A model generated the notes under the pieces. It saw only the letters and a list, made by a program, of their open reading frames with translations. It was not told the origin of the DNA and did no database searches. Below, piece by piece: positions 9,574 through 19,044 of a stretch of 64,000 nucleotides of DNA. A program made the position numbers and the translations under genes. Every line of letters begins with the position of its first letter. Position 1 is the stretch's first letter. Source of the stretch: Streptomyces pactum. Lineage in GTDB: Bacteria > Actinomycetota > Actinomycetes > Streptomycetales > Streptomycetaceae. The stretch is from contig NZ_CP019724.1 in NCBI RefSeq assembly GCF_002005225.1, forward strand, positions 3,474,501 through 3,538,500, given 5' to 3'.

Positions 9574-10575
9574 ATGGAGCCTGTGTCGGACGACCCGGTG
9601 CCTCAGGGCCCGGTGCCTCAGGGCCCGGTGCCTCAGGGCCCGGTGCCTCAGGGCCCGGTGCCTCAGGGTTCGGTGCCTCAGGGTGCGGCGGCAAAGGACG
9701 TCACGGCGTTGCGGCGCTTCAACCGCTACTTCACGCGTCGCATCGGCGTCCTCGACGACCGCTATCTCGGCCAGGAGCGTCCGCTCGGCGAGGCCCGGCT
9801 GCTCTTCGAGATCACCGAGAGCGACTCCGGGGTGTCCCTGCGGGAGTTGCGCGTCCGGCTCGGTCTGGACGCCGGGTACCTGAGCCGGTTAGTGAAGGCG
9901 CTGCGGGCACAGGGCATGGTCCGGCTGGGCGTGCACCCCGACGACAGCCGGCTGCGTACGGTCGAGCCGACCCCCGCCGGACGGGCCGAGGTCGCGGAGC
10001 AGAACCGCCGGGCCGACGGGCTCGTCTCCGGGCTGCTCCAGGGGCTCGCCCCGGACCAGCGCCGGCGGCTGACCGACGCCGTGACCACCGCCCAGCGCCT
10101 GCTGCGGCTGGCCGCCGTCACCGTCACGCCGGTCGACGCCCGCGCCCCGGACGCCCGCGCCTGCCTGGACGCCTACGCCGCCGAACTGGACGCCCGCTTC
10201 CCCGAGGGCTTCGACCCGGCCGACCTCGTGGGCCCGGAGGAGGTGTCGGGGGACGCCGGGGCGTTCCTCGTCGCGTACGAGGAGGGACGGCCGGCCGGCT
10301 GCGGGGCGCTGCGGCGGACGGCGGCCGGGGCCGGCGAGATCAAGCACGTGTGGGTGCACCCCGGCGCCCGGCGGCTGGGGCTGGCCCGGCGCCTGCTCGA
10401 CGCGCTGGAGGGCGAGGCCGCCGCGCGCGGCCTGCGTGTCGTACGGCTCGACACGCACGCCGTGCTGACCGAGGCGCGGGCGATGTACGAGGCGTCCGGC
10501 TACACGGAGATCCCCGCGTACTCCGACCACGTCTACGCCGGGCACTGGTTCGAGAAGCGGCTGCCGAAGGTCTGA
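9574..10575 (+). CDS. MarR-type regulator fused to a GNAT acetyltransferase; contains a TTA codon
   Basis: 333 residues from the ATG at 9574 (a TTG six codons earlier lies inside the operator and has no ribosome-binding site). Residues about 8-39 are a VPQG(P/S/A) pentapeptide repeat. A MarR winged helix follows (FNRYFTRRIGVLDDRYLG, SLRELRVRLGLDAGYLSRLVKALRAQGMV, wing HPDDSRLRTVEPTPAG). The C-terminal half is a GNAT domain (AFLVAYEEGRPAGCGALRR, IKHVWVHPGARRLGLARRLLDALE, YTEIPAY). MarR-GNAT fusions are a known architecture. The codon at 9889-9891, in the recognition helix region, is TTA, read in Streptomyces by the developmentally controlled bldA tRNA. Divergence from the choline operon suggests it controls that operon. 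There is no clear Shine-Dalgarno sequence, so the transcript may be leaderless. Confidence 0.9.
   Translation: MEPVSDDPVPQGPVPQGPVPQGPVPQGPVPQGSVPQGAAAKDVTALRRFNRYFTRRIGVLDDRYLGQERPLGEARLLFEITESDSGVSLRELRVRLGLDAGYLSRLVKALRAQGMVRLGVHPDDSRLRTVEPTPAGRAEVAEQNRRADGLVSGLLQGLAPDQRRRLTDAVTTAQRLLRLAAVTVTPVDARAPDARACLDAYAAELDARFPEGFDPADLVGPEEVSGDAGAFLVAYEEGRPAGCGALRRTAAGAGEIKHVWVHPGARRLGLARRLLDALEGEAAARGLRVVRLDTHAVLTEARAMYEASGYTEIPAYSDHVYAGHWFEKRLPKV
9601..9690 (+). repeat. 15-base in-frame tandem repeat (VPQGP)
   Basis: Four perfect copies of cctcagggcccggtg start at 9601, 9616, 9631 and 9646, followed by two variant copies at 9661 and 9676. The unit is a multiple of three, so copy-number changes would lengthen or shorten the N-terminal tail of the MarR-GNAT protein without a frameshift. 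Confidence 0.9.
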
Positions 10576-10582
10576 CGACGGA

Positions 10583-10622
10583 CACGGGCCCCGTTCCGGT
10601 CACCACCGGAACGGGGCCCGTG
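10583..10622. terminator. Bidirectional rho-independent-type hairpin
   Basis: An 18-base perfect stem (10583-10600 with 10605-10622) closes a four-base loop. It lies between the convergent ends of the MarR-GNAT gene and mdh, so it can serve both. No U-tract follows, as is common in Streptomyces. Confidence 0.85.
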
Positions 10623-10636
10623 GCGTGCGGGTGGGC

Positions 10637-11644
<1,008 letters not shown>

Positions 11645-11680
11645 CTAGCGGTGGGGCGTCCCTGCCCCGGGCGATTGATC

Positions 11681-11702
11681 GATCTCTTGGTATCAAGAGA
11701 TC
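11681..11702. promoter_or_regulatory. Perfect 9-4-9 inverted repeat upstream of mdh
   Basis: GATCTCTTG-GTAT-CAAGAGATC, nine-base arms with a four-base spacer. It is centred about 65 bases upstream of the mdh start in an otherwise G+C-rich gap, where a promoter or its upstream edge would be. The symmetry and length suit a dimeric repressor or activator operator. The regulator is not identifiable from the window, and no equivalent repeat was seen before sucC. Confidence 0.6.
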
Positions 11703-11979
11703 CAACCAGCCGTCAGGCTATCGCGCCTCCCGTCCCCGGCACGTCCGGGTCGGTGTGGCCCGGCCCACAGGGCCGCCCGGGTGTCACCCACGTGCGCGAA
11801 ACGGGCGTGCGGGGGCCTGGAGCACGAGGAGGGGGAACGGGAAGGGGGGCATGAAGAGGCGGCCGCCTGTCCGGGAGAGGTGGGGAAGGCGACCGCCGTC
11901 CGGGGATACCGTTGCCGGGCTCCCGTGGGGGTACTTCTCGCGTGCCCCTGACACCGCGGGCCATGCCTGCCCAGCGCGA

Positions 11980-12325
11980 CTTTTCTCCGGGCACGGGTCG
12001 CGCCTCCGCCCGACGCGGGGGGCGCGCCTGCGTCCGACGCGGGGGTCGCGCCTCCGCCCGACGCGGGGGGCGCGTCCCTGCTCCGCGCGGGTATCGCGCC
12101 CCGCCCGGTGCGGGTATCGCGGTCCCGCCCGGTGCGGGTATCGCGGTCCCGCCCGGTGCGGGTATCGCGGCCCCGCCCGGTGCGGGTATCGCGGCCCCGC
12201 CCGGTGCGGGCAGCACGGCCTCACCCCGCACGGGCGTCGCGATCCTGCTCCGCGCGGGCGGCACGGCCCCGCTCGGTGCGGGTGGTACGCGTCCCACTCG
12301 GTGCGGGTGGTACGCGTCCCGCGCG
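11980..12325. repeat. Minisatellite of about 14 degenerate 24-base units, each a small hairpin
   Basis: The 703-base gap between mdh and the XRE gene carries a tandem array with period 24 (core cccgcccggtgcgggtatcg). The five central units (about 12090-12210) are nearly identical; the outer ones are diverged. Each unit contains CCCGC-CCGGT-GCGGG, a five-base stem with a five-base loop. The period is a multiple of three, so the array translates as octapeptide repeats on both strands (PPGAGIAV, IPAPGGTA), but no reading frame has a convincing start, ribosome-binding site or domain. Between the mdh operator and the array (11703-11980) I see no gene. Confidence 0.8.
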
Positions 12326-12329
12326 GCGG

Positions 12330-13655
12330 CTACTCCGTGCAACCCTTCTGGCCCGACACCAGCGTCACGCACGCCTTGGCGTCGGCCGCGGACTCAACCG
12401 CCACCATCGGGGTGTACGCGACGGTGTCGGCGGCCCCGGTGACCGTGTCCGTCTGCTGGTTCTTGCCGCCGGCGCTCACCTGCACCTCGTCGCCCTGCGC
12501 GGCCTGGGTGACGCGGGCCCACGCGGCGCCGCAGGTCTTGCTGTAGCGGACCTCGACGGCGGCCGTGCCGACGGTGGCGCTGGCGGCGGTGGTCACCAGG
12601 TCGCCGCCGCAGCCCATGATCTCCGGGTCCTTGCCGGTACAGGCGTCGCCGCTGCACTTCACGCCGGGCGGCAGCTCGGGGTCGGAGCTGACGGTGGGCG
12701 ACGGGGACGGTCCGGTGCCCTCGTTCTTCTTGTCGCCGCCGTCGTTCAGGAGGAAGAAGGCGCCCGCGATCACGACGAGCACGCCGACGACACCCGCGAC
12801 GAACGTGGTCATCCGTTTGCCGCCGCCCCCGGAGGACCGGCCCCGCGCACCGGAACCGCCGTGCGGGGGCCCGCCGTACGAGCCCAGGGGTGCCGTGGCG
12901 CCCGAGGGCCCGCGGCCGTCCGGCGCGGCGGCGGGCGGCGCCACCGCACCCCACGCGGTCTCCCCCGGGCCCGCGGTCTCCCCCGAGCCGGCCCGGGTCC
13001 CGGAACGCGCCGTGCGGTCACTGGCCGGCGCCGGTCCCCGGTACCCGGCGATGCCCCACGAGTTGCCGTCAATGGCTCCCCCGGACGACGGGACGGAGGG
13101 AGCGGTGCCCGGCGCACCGCCGCCCCGGGCCTTGCCGACGGCCGAGTCGGGGCTGTCGGCGGCCGTCGGCTGCGCGGGGACCGTCGGCGGGAACGTGGGG
13201 GCCACACCGGCCGGTCCGGCGATCCCGGGCGTGGCCGTGGCGCCGCCGCCGTGACGGGCGGTCCGGCTGCCCTTGCCGTTCCTGCCGCCGTTGCCCGCAT
13301 TCGCCGCGGGAGCGCCCAGCTCGCCGAGCGCGGCACGCGCCTGGGAGATCCGGATGGCCTCCATGGTCATGTCGTGGCGCATCTCCGAGCGGCTCCAGGC
13401 CCGCTCGGCCAGCTCCCACATGGTGGTCAGGTGGACGGGATTGGTCCGCGTCACCTCGGCCAGGGCCACGATGGCGCCCTTCGGCGCCAGCAGCCGGCCG
13501 TTCAGATAGCGCTCCCAGGACGTCTTGCTGTAGCCCGTGGCGTCGGCCACCGACGCGATGCTCAGCTCGCTGCGGTCCACGAGTCGGCGCAACTGACTCG
13601 TGAACTCTCTGATCTGCGGATCGAGTTCATCCGGCAAGGCCTTCCAACGAGGCAT
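12330..13655 (-). CDS. Membrane-anchored XRE-family protein with DUF2690-type extracellular domain
   Basis: 441 residues. Residues 1-100 hold an XRE-like helix-turn-helix (REFTSQLRRLVDRSELSIASVADATGYSKTSWERYLNGRLLAPKGAIVALAEV). A long Gly/Pro/Ala-rich linker follows (about 115-290), then one transmembrane helix (MTTFVAGVVGVLVVIAGAFFLL, about 293-315). The extracellular C-terminus has paired cysteines (GVKCSGDACTGKDPEIMGCGGDLVTTA and YSKTCGAAWARV), matching the DUF2690 pattern often found in such Streptomyces proteins. The layout suggests a one-component regulator sensing a signal outside the cell. The ATG at 13655 has a good GGGGAAG site. Ligand and targets are unknown. Confidence 0.88.
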   Translation of the reverse strand: MPRWKALPDELDPQIREFTSQLRRLVDRSELSIASVADATGYSKTSWERYLNGRLLAPKGAIVALAEVTRTNPVHLTTMWELAERAWSRSEMRHDMTMEAIRISQARAALGELGAPAANAGNGGRNGKGSRTARHGGGATATPGIAGPAGVAPTFPPTVPAQPTAADSPDSAVGKARGGGAPGTAPSVPSSGGAIDGNSWGIAGYRGPAPASDRTARSGTRAGSGETAGPGETAWGAVAPPAAAPDGRGPSGATAPLGSYGGPPHGGSGARGRSSGGGGKRMTTFVAGVVGVLVVIAGAFFLLNDGGDKKNEGTGPSPSPTVSSDPELPPGVKCSGDACTGKDPEIMGCGGDLVTTAASATVGTAAVEVRYSKTCGAAWARVTQAAQGDEVQVSAGGKNQQTDTVTGAADTVAYTPMVAVESAADAKACVTLVSGQKGCTE

Positions 13656-14037
13656 TGCTTCCCCCTCTTCCCCCCGGTGACGTGCTGTTCGTTCCCCCGC
13701 TTGGTCCTTGCGCGGCGTCCCGCGCGAAGTTCCCGTTCTGGCTACCCACAGGGATGCGCCCGGTCAGGATCTCAGTTCCCGGGGTGGGGGCGCACGGGAG
13801 CACAGGGTCGCGAACCCGCACCGTCGCACGCCCGACGACCCGTGGTCCAGTGTCCCACCGGCCTTTCCTCGCCCTGAACCGAACCCCTGAACCGAACCCC
13901 TGACGCTAGCGCGGAGCCGCCCTCCGCGGCCCCGCTTTGCCGGACCGCGTGACGGAGTACCGGAACGGTCACTTCCGTGCCACAGCGCCCTGACAGGCGT
14001 TGAACAGGGCGTTCGCCGTGCAGGAGGGTTGGTTCCG
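13656..14037. other. Intergenic gap, no gene seen
   Basis: It should hold the promoter of the XRE-DUF2690 gene. The only structure I see is a direct repeat of 13 bases (CCTGAACCGAACC at 13873-13885 and 13886-13898) and a weak inverted repeat around 13985-14012 (CGCCCTG/CAGGGCG). The open frames here are low-complexity shadows. Confidence 0.6.
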
Positions 14038-14079
14038 GCGGCGGCCCGTCCTTCCACGGGGGTGAGGACGGGCCGCCGC
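14038..14079 (-). terminator. Hairpin terminator after the DUF3017 gene
   Basis: A 15-base perfect stem (14038-14052 with 14065-14079) and a 12-base loop, 43 bases downstream of the DUF3017 stop. It ends the folD operon. Confidence 0.8.
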
Positions 14080-14121
14080 ACCGGAGCGGTACGGCCGCCG
14101 CCGGGGCCTGTCCGACAGGTC

Positions 14122-14811
14122 CTAGCTCACCGTGAAGTGCAGGGTGTCCTTCAGGAACGGGATCTCCAGCACCGGGTTCGGCTGGGTCATCAGCGCCAGC
14201 AGGACGATGGACAGACCCAGGACGCCGTAGGTGCTGATGTCCGTGAAGCGCGAGCGCACGGCGAGCATGCCGACGTCGGGCAGCACCCAGCGCAGCGCGG
14301 CACCGACCAGCAGGGCGGCGCCGATCAGCAGCGTCCCGTAGCGGAACACGTCCAGCGCGGTCAGCAGCAGGCCGGTCCCGACCAGGACGACCACGAGGAG
14401 GATCGGCCACTGCCGGGCGGGCGCCGGGGCGTCGCCGGCCGCGGCCCGGCCACCGCCCTCGGGGCGCGCGGTGTCGCGGGTGAAGAGCGGGAACCGGCGG
14501 GTGACCCGCCTCGGCCGGCCCTCGGCGTCGGGCGCGCTGACGGGGTCCCGGGCGGTGATGTCCTCCGGGGCCGGGGCCCCCGCGTCCTCCGGGGACCGCC
14601 GGTCCTCCGATGCCCTCTGGTCCTCCGGGCCGCCTCGCGCCCCCGAAGCCGCCGTACCCTCCGGGGCTCCCTGATCGTCCGGGGCCCCCTGTTCATCCGG
14701 GCTCCCCTGGTAGTCCGGGGTCCCCTGGTGCTCCTGGTCCCCCCGAGCCCCCTGCTTCTCCGGCTGCACCGGGGCCCCGGGGTGCTCGGCGCGGGTGTCG
14801 TCAGCCGGCAC
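14122..14811 (-). CDS. DUF3017-type membrane protein downstream of folD
   Basis: 229 residues. About 130 N-terminal residues are acidic low-complexity sequence ([16 protein letters not shown] repeats). The C-terminal 95 residues contain three predicted membrane helices: [42 protein letters not shown] and [17 protein letters not shown]. Position directly after folD, with an 11-base overlap, and the helix pattern match the DUF3017 family of actinobacteria. Function is unknown. Overlap with folD implies co-translation. Confidence 0.85.
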   Translation of the reverse strand: MPADDTRAEHPGAPVQPEKQGARGDQEHQGTPDYQGSPDEQGAPDDQGAPEGTAASGARGGPEDQRASEDRRSPEDAGAPAPEDITARDPVSAPDAEGRPRRVTRRFPLFTRDTARPEGGGRAAAGDAPAPARQWPILLVVVLVGTGLLLTALDVFRYGTLLIGAALLVGAALRWVLPDVGMLAVRSRFTDISTYGVLGLSIVLLALMTQPNPVLEIPFLKDTLHFTVS

Positions 14812-15655
14812 TGCGCTCCGCCGCCTCCACCACGTTGACGAGAAGCTGGGCCCGGGTCATGGGTCCGACGCCGCCGGGGTTCGGGGAGATCCAGGCGGCG
14901 ACCTCGGCCACGCCGGGGTGGACGTCGCCCATGATCTTGCCCTCGGCGTTGCGCGAGACGCCGACGTCGAGGACGGCCGCGCCCGGCTTGACGTCCTCGG
15001 GACGGACCAGGTGCGGGGAGCCGGCCGCGGCGATGACGATGTCCGCGCGCTTGAGGTGGGCGGCCAGGTCCCGGGTGCCGGTGTGGCACTGGGTCACGGT
15101 GGCGTTCTCGCTGCGCCGGGTGAGCAGCAGCGGCATCGGGCGGCCGATCGTGACGCCGCGGCCGACGACCACGACCTCGGCACCCTTGATCTCCACGCCG
15201 TAGCGGCGCAGGAGGGTGAGGATGCCGTTGGGGGTGCAGGGCAGCGGGGCCGGCTCGTTGAGGACGAGGCGGCCGAGGTTCATCGGGTGCAGGCCGTCCG
15301 CGTCCTTGTCCGGGTCCATCAGTTCCAGGATGCGGTTCTCGTCGATGCCCCTGGGCAGCGGGAGCTGGACGATGTAGCCCGTGCAGGCCGGGTCGTCGTT
15401 CAGCTCGCGGACCACCGCCTCGATCTCCTCCTGCGTCGCCGTGGCCGGCAGTTGGCGCTGGATGGAGGCGATGCCGACCTGCGCGCAGTCGCGGTGCTTG
15501 CCGGCGACGTACTTCTGGCTGCCGGGGTCGTCGCCGACCAGGACGGTGCCGAGGCCGGGCGTGACGCCCTTCTCCTTCAGCGCCGCCACGCGGGCGGTCA
15601 GTTCGGACTTGATCGCGGCTGCGGTGGCCTTGCCATCGAGAATCTGGGCGGTCAT
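14801..15655 (-). CDS. folD: Methylenetetrahydrofolate dehydrogenase/methenyltetrahydrofolate cyclohydrolase
   Basis: 284 residues, the usual bifunctional FolD length. It interconverts 5,10-methylene-THF and 10-formyl-THF, feeding the formyl steps of purine synthesis carried out by PurN and PurH, also encoded in this window. Signatures are [24 protein letters not shown] with the catalytic lysine, [24 protein letters not shown], and the cofactor loop [13 protein letters not shown]. The C-terminus has the [14 protein letters not shown] motif. Start ATG at 15655. Upstream, 296 bases separate it from a divergent membrane-protein gene. Confidence 0.97.
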   Translation of the reverse strand: MTAQILDGKATAAAIKSELTARVAALKEKGVTPGLGTVLVGDDPGSQKYVAGKHRDCAQVGIASIQRQLPATATQEEIEAVVRELNDDPACTGYIVQLPLPRGIDENRILELMDPDKDADGLHPMNLGRLVLNEPAPLPCTPNGILTLLRRYGVEIKGAEVVVVGRGVTIGRPMPLLLTRRSENATVTQCHTGTRDLAAHLKRADIVIAAAGSPHLVRPEDVKPGAAVLDVGVSRNAEGKIMGDVHPGVAEVAAWISPNPGGVGPMTRAQLLVNVVEAAERSAG

Positions 15656-15951
15656 GCCCCCATCCTCGCGGATGACCGGCCCCCGGTTCCAATCCGGCCG
15701 TCATCCGCCCGGTATCCGGGCACCGACCGGGCATCACGGGGCGCGTCACACCGTGTCGGATCATGATCGACGTTGTTGCACTTGCACAACACCGCGCGAC
15801 CGGTCTGGACAAGTAAGAGATAGGTCAAGAACGATTGGGCAGTAGCACAGTGCCGCGGGGCCGTACCGGGGGGACGAACCGCCATGAAACACCTCCTCCG
15901 AGCCGAGCCGCGCGTCGTCCCCGCACGTGACAGCTACGGAGGAAGTCCCGC

Positions 15952-16572
15952 ATGAGTTTCGGCGACCCGAACAACCCCTACGGTCCGCCGCAGGGCCAGC
16001 AGGGCCAGCAGCACGGCCAGCATTCGGAGTACGGATACCCCCAGCAGCAGCCCCAGGGCCAGCCCGGCTACGGCTACCCCGCGGCCCCGCCGGTCCAGTC
16101 CTACGGCGGCGGCCACGCGCCCGCCCCCGCGACCATGCCCGGCACGGTGAAGGCCGCGCGCGTGATGCTGTTCGTGCTCGGTGCCTTCCAGGCCATCGGC
16201 GGCGTGCTGATGATCGCGGCCAGCTCCTGGTTCGCCGACTACATCGAGGACGAGGTCAACTCCGACCCCAGCATCTCGGCGCAGGACGCGGAAACCGTCA
16301 CGAGCATAGGCGCGGGCCTCATGATCGGCCTCGGCGTGATCATCCTGGCGTTCGCGTTCTGGGCGATCTTCACAGGTGTCAAGTTCGCCACCGGCCGGGG
16401 CGGTGCGCGCGTCTCCGCGATCATCTACGGCTCGGTCGTGACGCTGGTCAGCGTGCTCAACCTGCTGGGCGCCAACCTCTTCGCCCTGATCAGCCTGGTC
16501 CTCGGCATCCTGATCATCGTCTTCTGCGCCAACAAGAACGGCAGTTACTGGTTCAACCGCCCGCAGTACTGA
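15952..16572 (+). CDS. Four-helix membrane protein with Gln/Pro/Gly-rich N-terminus
   Basis: 206 residues. The first 60 are a low-complexity tail (NPYGPPQGQQGQQ, YGYPQQQPQGQ), likely cytoplasmic. Four predicted membrane helices follow: VMLFVLGAFQAIGGVLMIA, LMIGLGVIILAFAFWAIFTGVKF, VSAIIYGSVVTLVSVLNLLG and LFALISLVLGILIIVFCA. The ATG has a GGAGG site eight bases upstream. No domain name can be given beyond a general similarity to small actinobacterial membrane proteins. It is monocistronic, ended by a strong hairpin. Confidence 0.85.
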   Translation: MSFGDPNNPYGPPQGQQGQQHGQHSEYGYPQQQPQGQPGYGYPAAPPVQSYGGGHAPAPATMPGTVKAARVMLFVLGAFQAIGGVLMIAASSWFADYIEDEVNSDPSISAQDAETVTSIGAGLMIGLGVIILAFAFWAIFTGVKFATGRGGARVSAIIYGSVVTLVSVLNLLGANLFALISLVLGILIIVFCANKNGSYWFNRPQY

Positions 16573-16613
16573 ACCGGCGTCCGCCACGGCGCACTTCGCG
16601 CCAATCACGCCAC

Positions 16614-16652
16614 GGGGCCGTGTCTCACCCGTACGAGGGGAGACACGGCCCC
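16614..16652 (+). terminator. Hairpin terminator
   Basis: A 13-base perfect stem (16614-16626 with 16640-16652), 41 bases after the membrane-protein stop. It separates that gene from the FHA/kinase cassettes. Confidence 0.85.
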
Positions 16653-16705
16653 GGTGCGTCGCCATAGTCTGACGTGGGTAGCCGTCAGGCACGGGGAGAC
16701 GCACC

Positions 16706-17452
16706 TTGTACAGCATCATCGTGGTACCTCCGCCGACCACGGAGGACGAACCCACCCGCACCCAGTACCGGCTCGCACCCGGCGAACGGCTCGTCTTCGG
16801 GCGGTCCGTGCCCGAGGGCGGACTGCTGATCGGGCACGGCGGAGTGTCCCGCAGAGCCGGCGAGATCACCGCCCACGGCACCTTCTGGGCCCTGAGCAAC
16901 CTCTCCGCCCACCAGACCTACGTGGTGGAGAACCCGGAGGGCGCCGGGGAGCACGTCAAGGTGGCGCCGGGCCGGCTGGAGGCCCCGGTGCCGTTCGAGT
17001 TCTCGCGCATCGTGCTGCCCGCCGCAGGCGACCTGCTGCCCCTCGAGGTGTGGGCGCCGCGCCACGACTACCTGCGCGCCGAGGACGGCACCGACGGCGA
17101 GCCGACCGCCCCGGCCTTCTCCGTCGACCGCACCAAGCGGTACTTCGCCGTCCTGGCCGCCCTGTGCGAGCCGCGGCTGCGCGGGGCACCGCACGCGCCG
17201 CTGCCGACGGTCGAACAGGTCGTCGAGCGGCTGCGGCCGGGCTGGCCGGCCGCGTCGCGCACGTCCGTCCAGTGGAACATCGACTACCTGGCGGTGAAGC
17301 TGCGGCTGAAGCCGGGCCCGGAGACGGCGGAGGCGGGCACGCGGCTCAACGGCAAGAAGGAGTCCCTGGTGTCGATGGCGCTCCGCTTCGACCTCGTACG
17401 CGAGGACGACCTCGTGGTCCTCGCGGCACCGCCGCGCCGGGTGCCCCGGTGA
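16706..17452 (+). CDS. FHA-like/winged-helix protein, cassette 1
   Basis: 248 residues. The N-terminal half reads like a forkhead-associated domain: ERLVFGRSVPEGGLLIGHGGVSRRAGEI, then WALSNLSAHQTYVVENP, matching the GR, (S/G)xxH, SR and LxNxS landmarks of phosphothreonine readers. The C-terminal half (DRTKRYFAVLAALCEPRLRG to SVQWNIDYLAVKLRL) looks like a winged helix. The TTG at 16706 was chosen because its paralogue at 19808 starts with ATG at the same residue (MYS(I/V)IVVPP), and because GGGGAG lies eight bases upstream. It overlaps the kinase gene by GTGA. FHA plus DNA-binding domain beside a Ser/Thr kinase recalls mycobacterial EmbR/PknH, with the domain order reversed. The role is inference. 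Confidence 0.85.
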   Translation: MYSIIVVPPPTTEDEPTRTQYRLAPGERLVFGRSVPEGGLLIGHGGVSRRAGEITAHGTFWALSNLSAHQTYVVENPEGAGEHVKVAPGRLEAPVPFEFSRIVLPAAGDLLPLEVWAPRHDYLRAEDGTDGEPTAPAFSVDRTKRYFAVLAALCEPRLRGAPHAPLPTVEQVVERLRPGWPAASRTSVQWNIDYLAVKLRLKPGPETAEAGTRLNGKKESLVSMALRFDLVREDDLVVLAAPPRRVPR

Positions 17453-19044
17453 CCGAGCCGTACGCCGTCCCCGTACCGAAGGGTTACCGGGTCGGCGCCT
17501 GGGAGGTGCGGGGCCCGATCGCGACGGGCGCCTTCGGCAGCGTGTACGAGGCCCGCCGCGTCGGTGACGGCGACGCCGGCCTGCCGCGCACGGCCGCCCT
17601 GAAGTTCCTGCCCACCGGCACGGGAACCCCGCGCCAGCTCGCCCACCTGCGCGAACTCGTCGAGCGCGAGGTCGAGTTGCACCGCAGGCTGCGACGCCCC
17701 CGACTCGTGCGGATGTACGAGACCCTGGTCGTCGACGACCCGGCCCGCCCCGCGCTCGACGGCGCCACCGTCCTCGTACTGGAGAAGGCGGAGGGGTCCC
17801 TGTCCGCCCTGCTGTCCGCGTCGCCGCGTCCGGCCGCCGGACCCGCGCTGCTGGCCCAGGTGTGCGAGGGCCTGGCCCAGTTGCACCGTGCCAGGTGGGT
17901 GCACGGAGACCTGAAGCCGGCCAACGTGCTGCTGATGAAGGACGGTTCGGCCCGGCTCGCCGACTTCAACATGGCCGCCGAACTGGAAGGCACCCACGCC
18001 TACACGCCCGCCTTCTCCACCCCCGACTACACCCCGCCCGAACTGCTCTGGTCCGAGATCGGCGAACGTGGCCGCCGCATCCGCCCCTCCGCCGACGTGT
18101 GGGCCTTCGGCGTCCTCGCCCACCTCGTCCTCACCGGGTCCTTCCCGCTGCCCGGCGGCACCCCGACGGCCCGCCGCGACGCCGGAGCCGCCTACGCGCG
18201 CGGTAGCGAGGAGCTGCGTCTTTCGCCCGCGCTGCCCGAGGCGTGGCGGGAGATCGTGCGCGCGTGCCTGACCCGTACACACGCCGAACGCATCGGCACG
18301 GAGGCCCTGTCGCGGCGCGTGGCGGCGGCCGCGGGCGGTACCGCCCGTCCTGCCTGGGCGGCCTGGCCGGCCCGAACGGTCCGGTCCGTCCCGCCACACC
18401 GCACTCGCCCCCTGCGGACGGTCCTCGCCGCCGCGGCCGCCACCGCGGCCGTCGCCGCGCTCGGGTACGGCATCAGCACCCGGACCGGCGGCGACGGCCC
18501 CGGCTCCACCCCCGGCGACCGCGGACCGGGCGGCACCGCGGCCGTCTCCGCCGCCTCCTACGGCGCCGGCGAACTGCGCACCGACCGGGACGTACCGGCC
18601 GCCTACCGCCTGCTGATCGTCGAGACGGCACACGACTGCGACCGGGAGGAGGTCAGCCCTCCGCTGATCGCGGCCATGCTGAAGGTGGAGAGCGACTTCG
18701 ACCCGGACCTCTCCGACCCCGGGAAGAACGAGTACGGCATCGCCCGCTGGACCCCGAGCGTCCTGCGCTGGTGGATGAACGAGGACGGCACACCCGGCGA
18801 GTCCGTCCCCGAGCCCCCGTTCCCGCCCGCCGAGTCCATCCCGGCGATGGGCCGGTACCTGTGCTGGATCACTCCGCGCCTGGACGCCGGTCTGCCGGGC
18901 GACCGCCGGGTGCTGATCGCCGTGGCCTACCGGACGTCGTACGACAAGGTGAACGACGCGGGCGGGGTTCCCCCGAAGTACCGCGACTACGCCGACCGCG
19001 TCGCTCACCACCTCGAGGAGTACACGCCGGCCGCGGCGAAGTGA
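17449..19044 (+). CDS. Membrane Ser/Thr protein kinase with lytic-transglycosylase-like ectodomain, cassette 1
   Basis: 531 residues from the GTG at 17449. The kinase domain spans about 15-290: Gly-loop TGAFGSVYEA (G27-G30), Lys52 in AALKFL, catalytic HGDLKPAN (D154, N159), and D172-F-N174 where most kinases have DFG. The APE-region is YTPPELLW. One membrane helix lies at about 324-344 (TVLAAAAATAAVAALGYGI). The extracellular part resembles a soluble lytic transglycosylase fold: LIAAMLKVESDFDPDLSDPGKNEYGIARW, with Glu414 at the catalytic position. The chain would sense or cut peptidoglycan outside and phosphorylate inside. It is translationally coupled to the FHA-like gene and followed by a secreted protein gene. 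Confidence 0.9.
   Translation: MTEPYAVPVPKGYRVGAWEVRGPIATGAFGSVYEARRVGDGDAGLPRTAALKFLPTGTGTPRQLAHLRELVEREVELHRRLRRPRLVRMYETLVVDDPARPALDGATVLVLEKAEGSLSALLSASPRPAAGPALLAQVCEGLAQLHRARWVHGDLKPANVLLMKDGSARLADFNMAAELEGTHAYTPAFSTPDYTPPELLWSEIGERGRRIRPSADVWAFGVLAHLVLTGSFPLPGGTPTARRDAGAAYARGSEELRLSPALPEAWREIVRACLTRTHAERIGTEALSRRVAAAAGGTARPAWAAWPARTVRSVPPHRTRPLRTVLAAAAATAAVAALGYGISTRTGGDGPGSTPGDRGPGGTAAVSAASYGAGELRTDRDVPAAYRLLIVETAHDCDREEVSPPLIAAMLKVESDFDPDLSDPGKNEYGIARWTPSVLRWWMNEDGTPGESVPEPPFPPAESIPAMGRYLCWITPRLDAGLPGDRRVLIAVAYRTSYDKVNDAGGVPPKYRDYADRVAHHLEEYTPAAAK

Noticed and set aside
11980..12325. CRISPR array
   Set aside because: The 24-base units are directly adjacent with no unique spacers, and there are no cas genes in the window.
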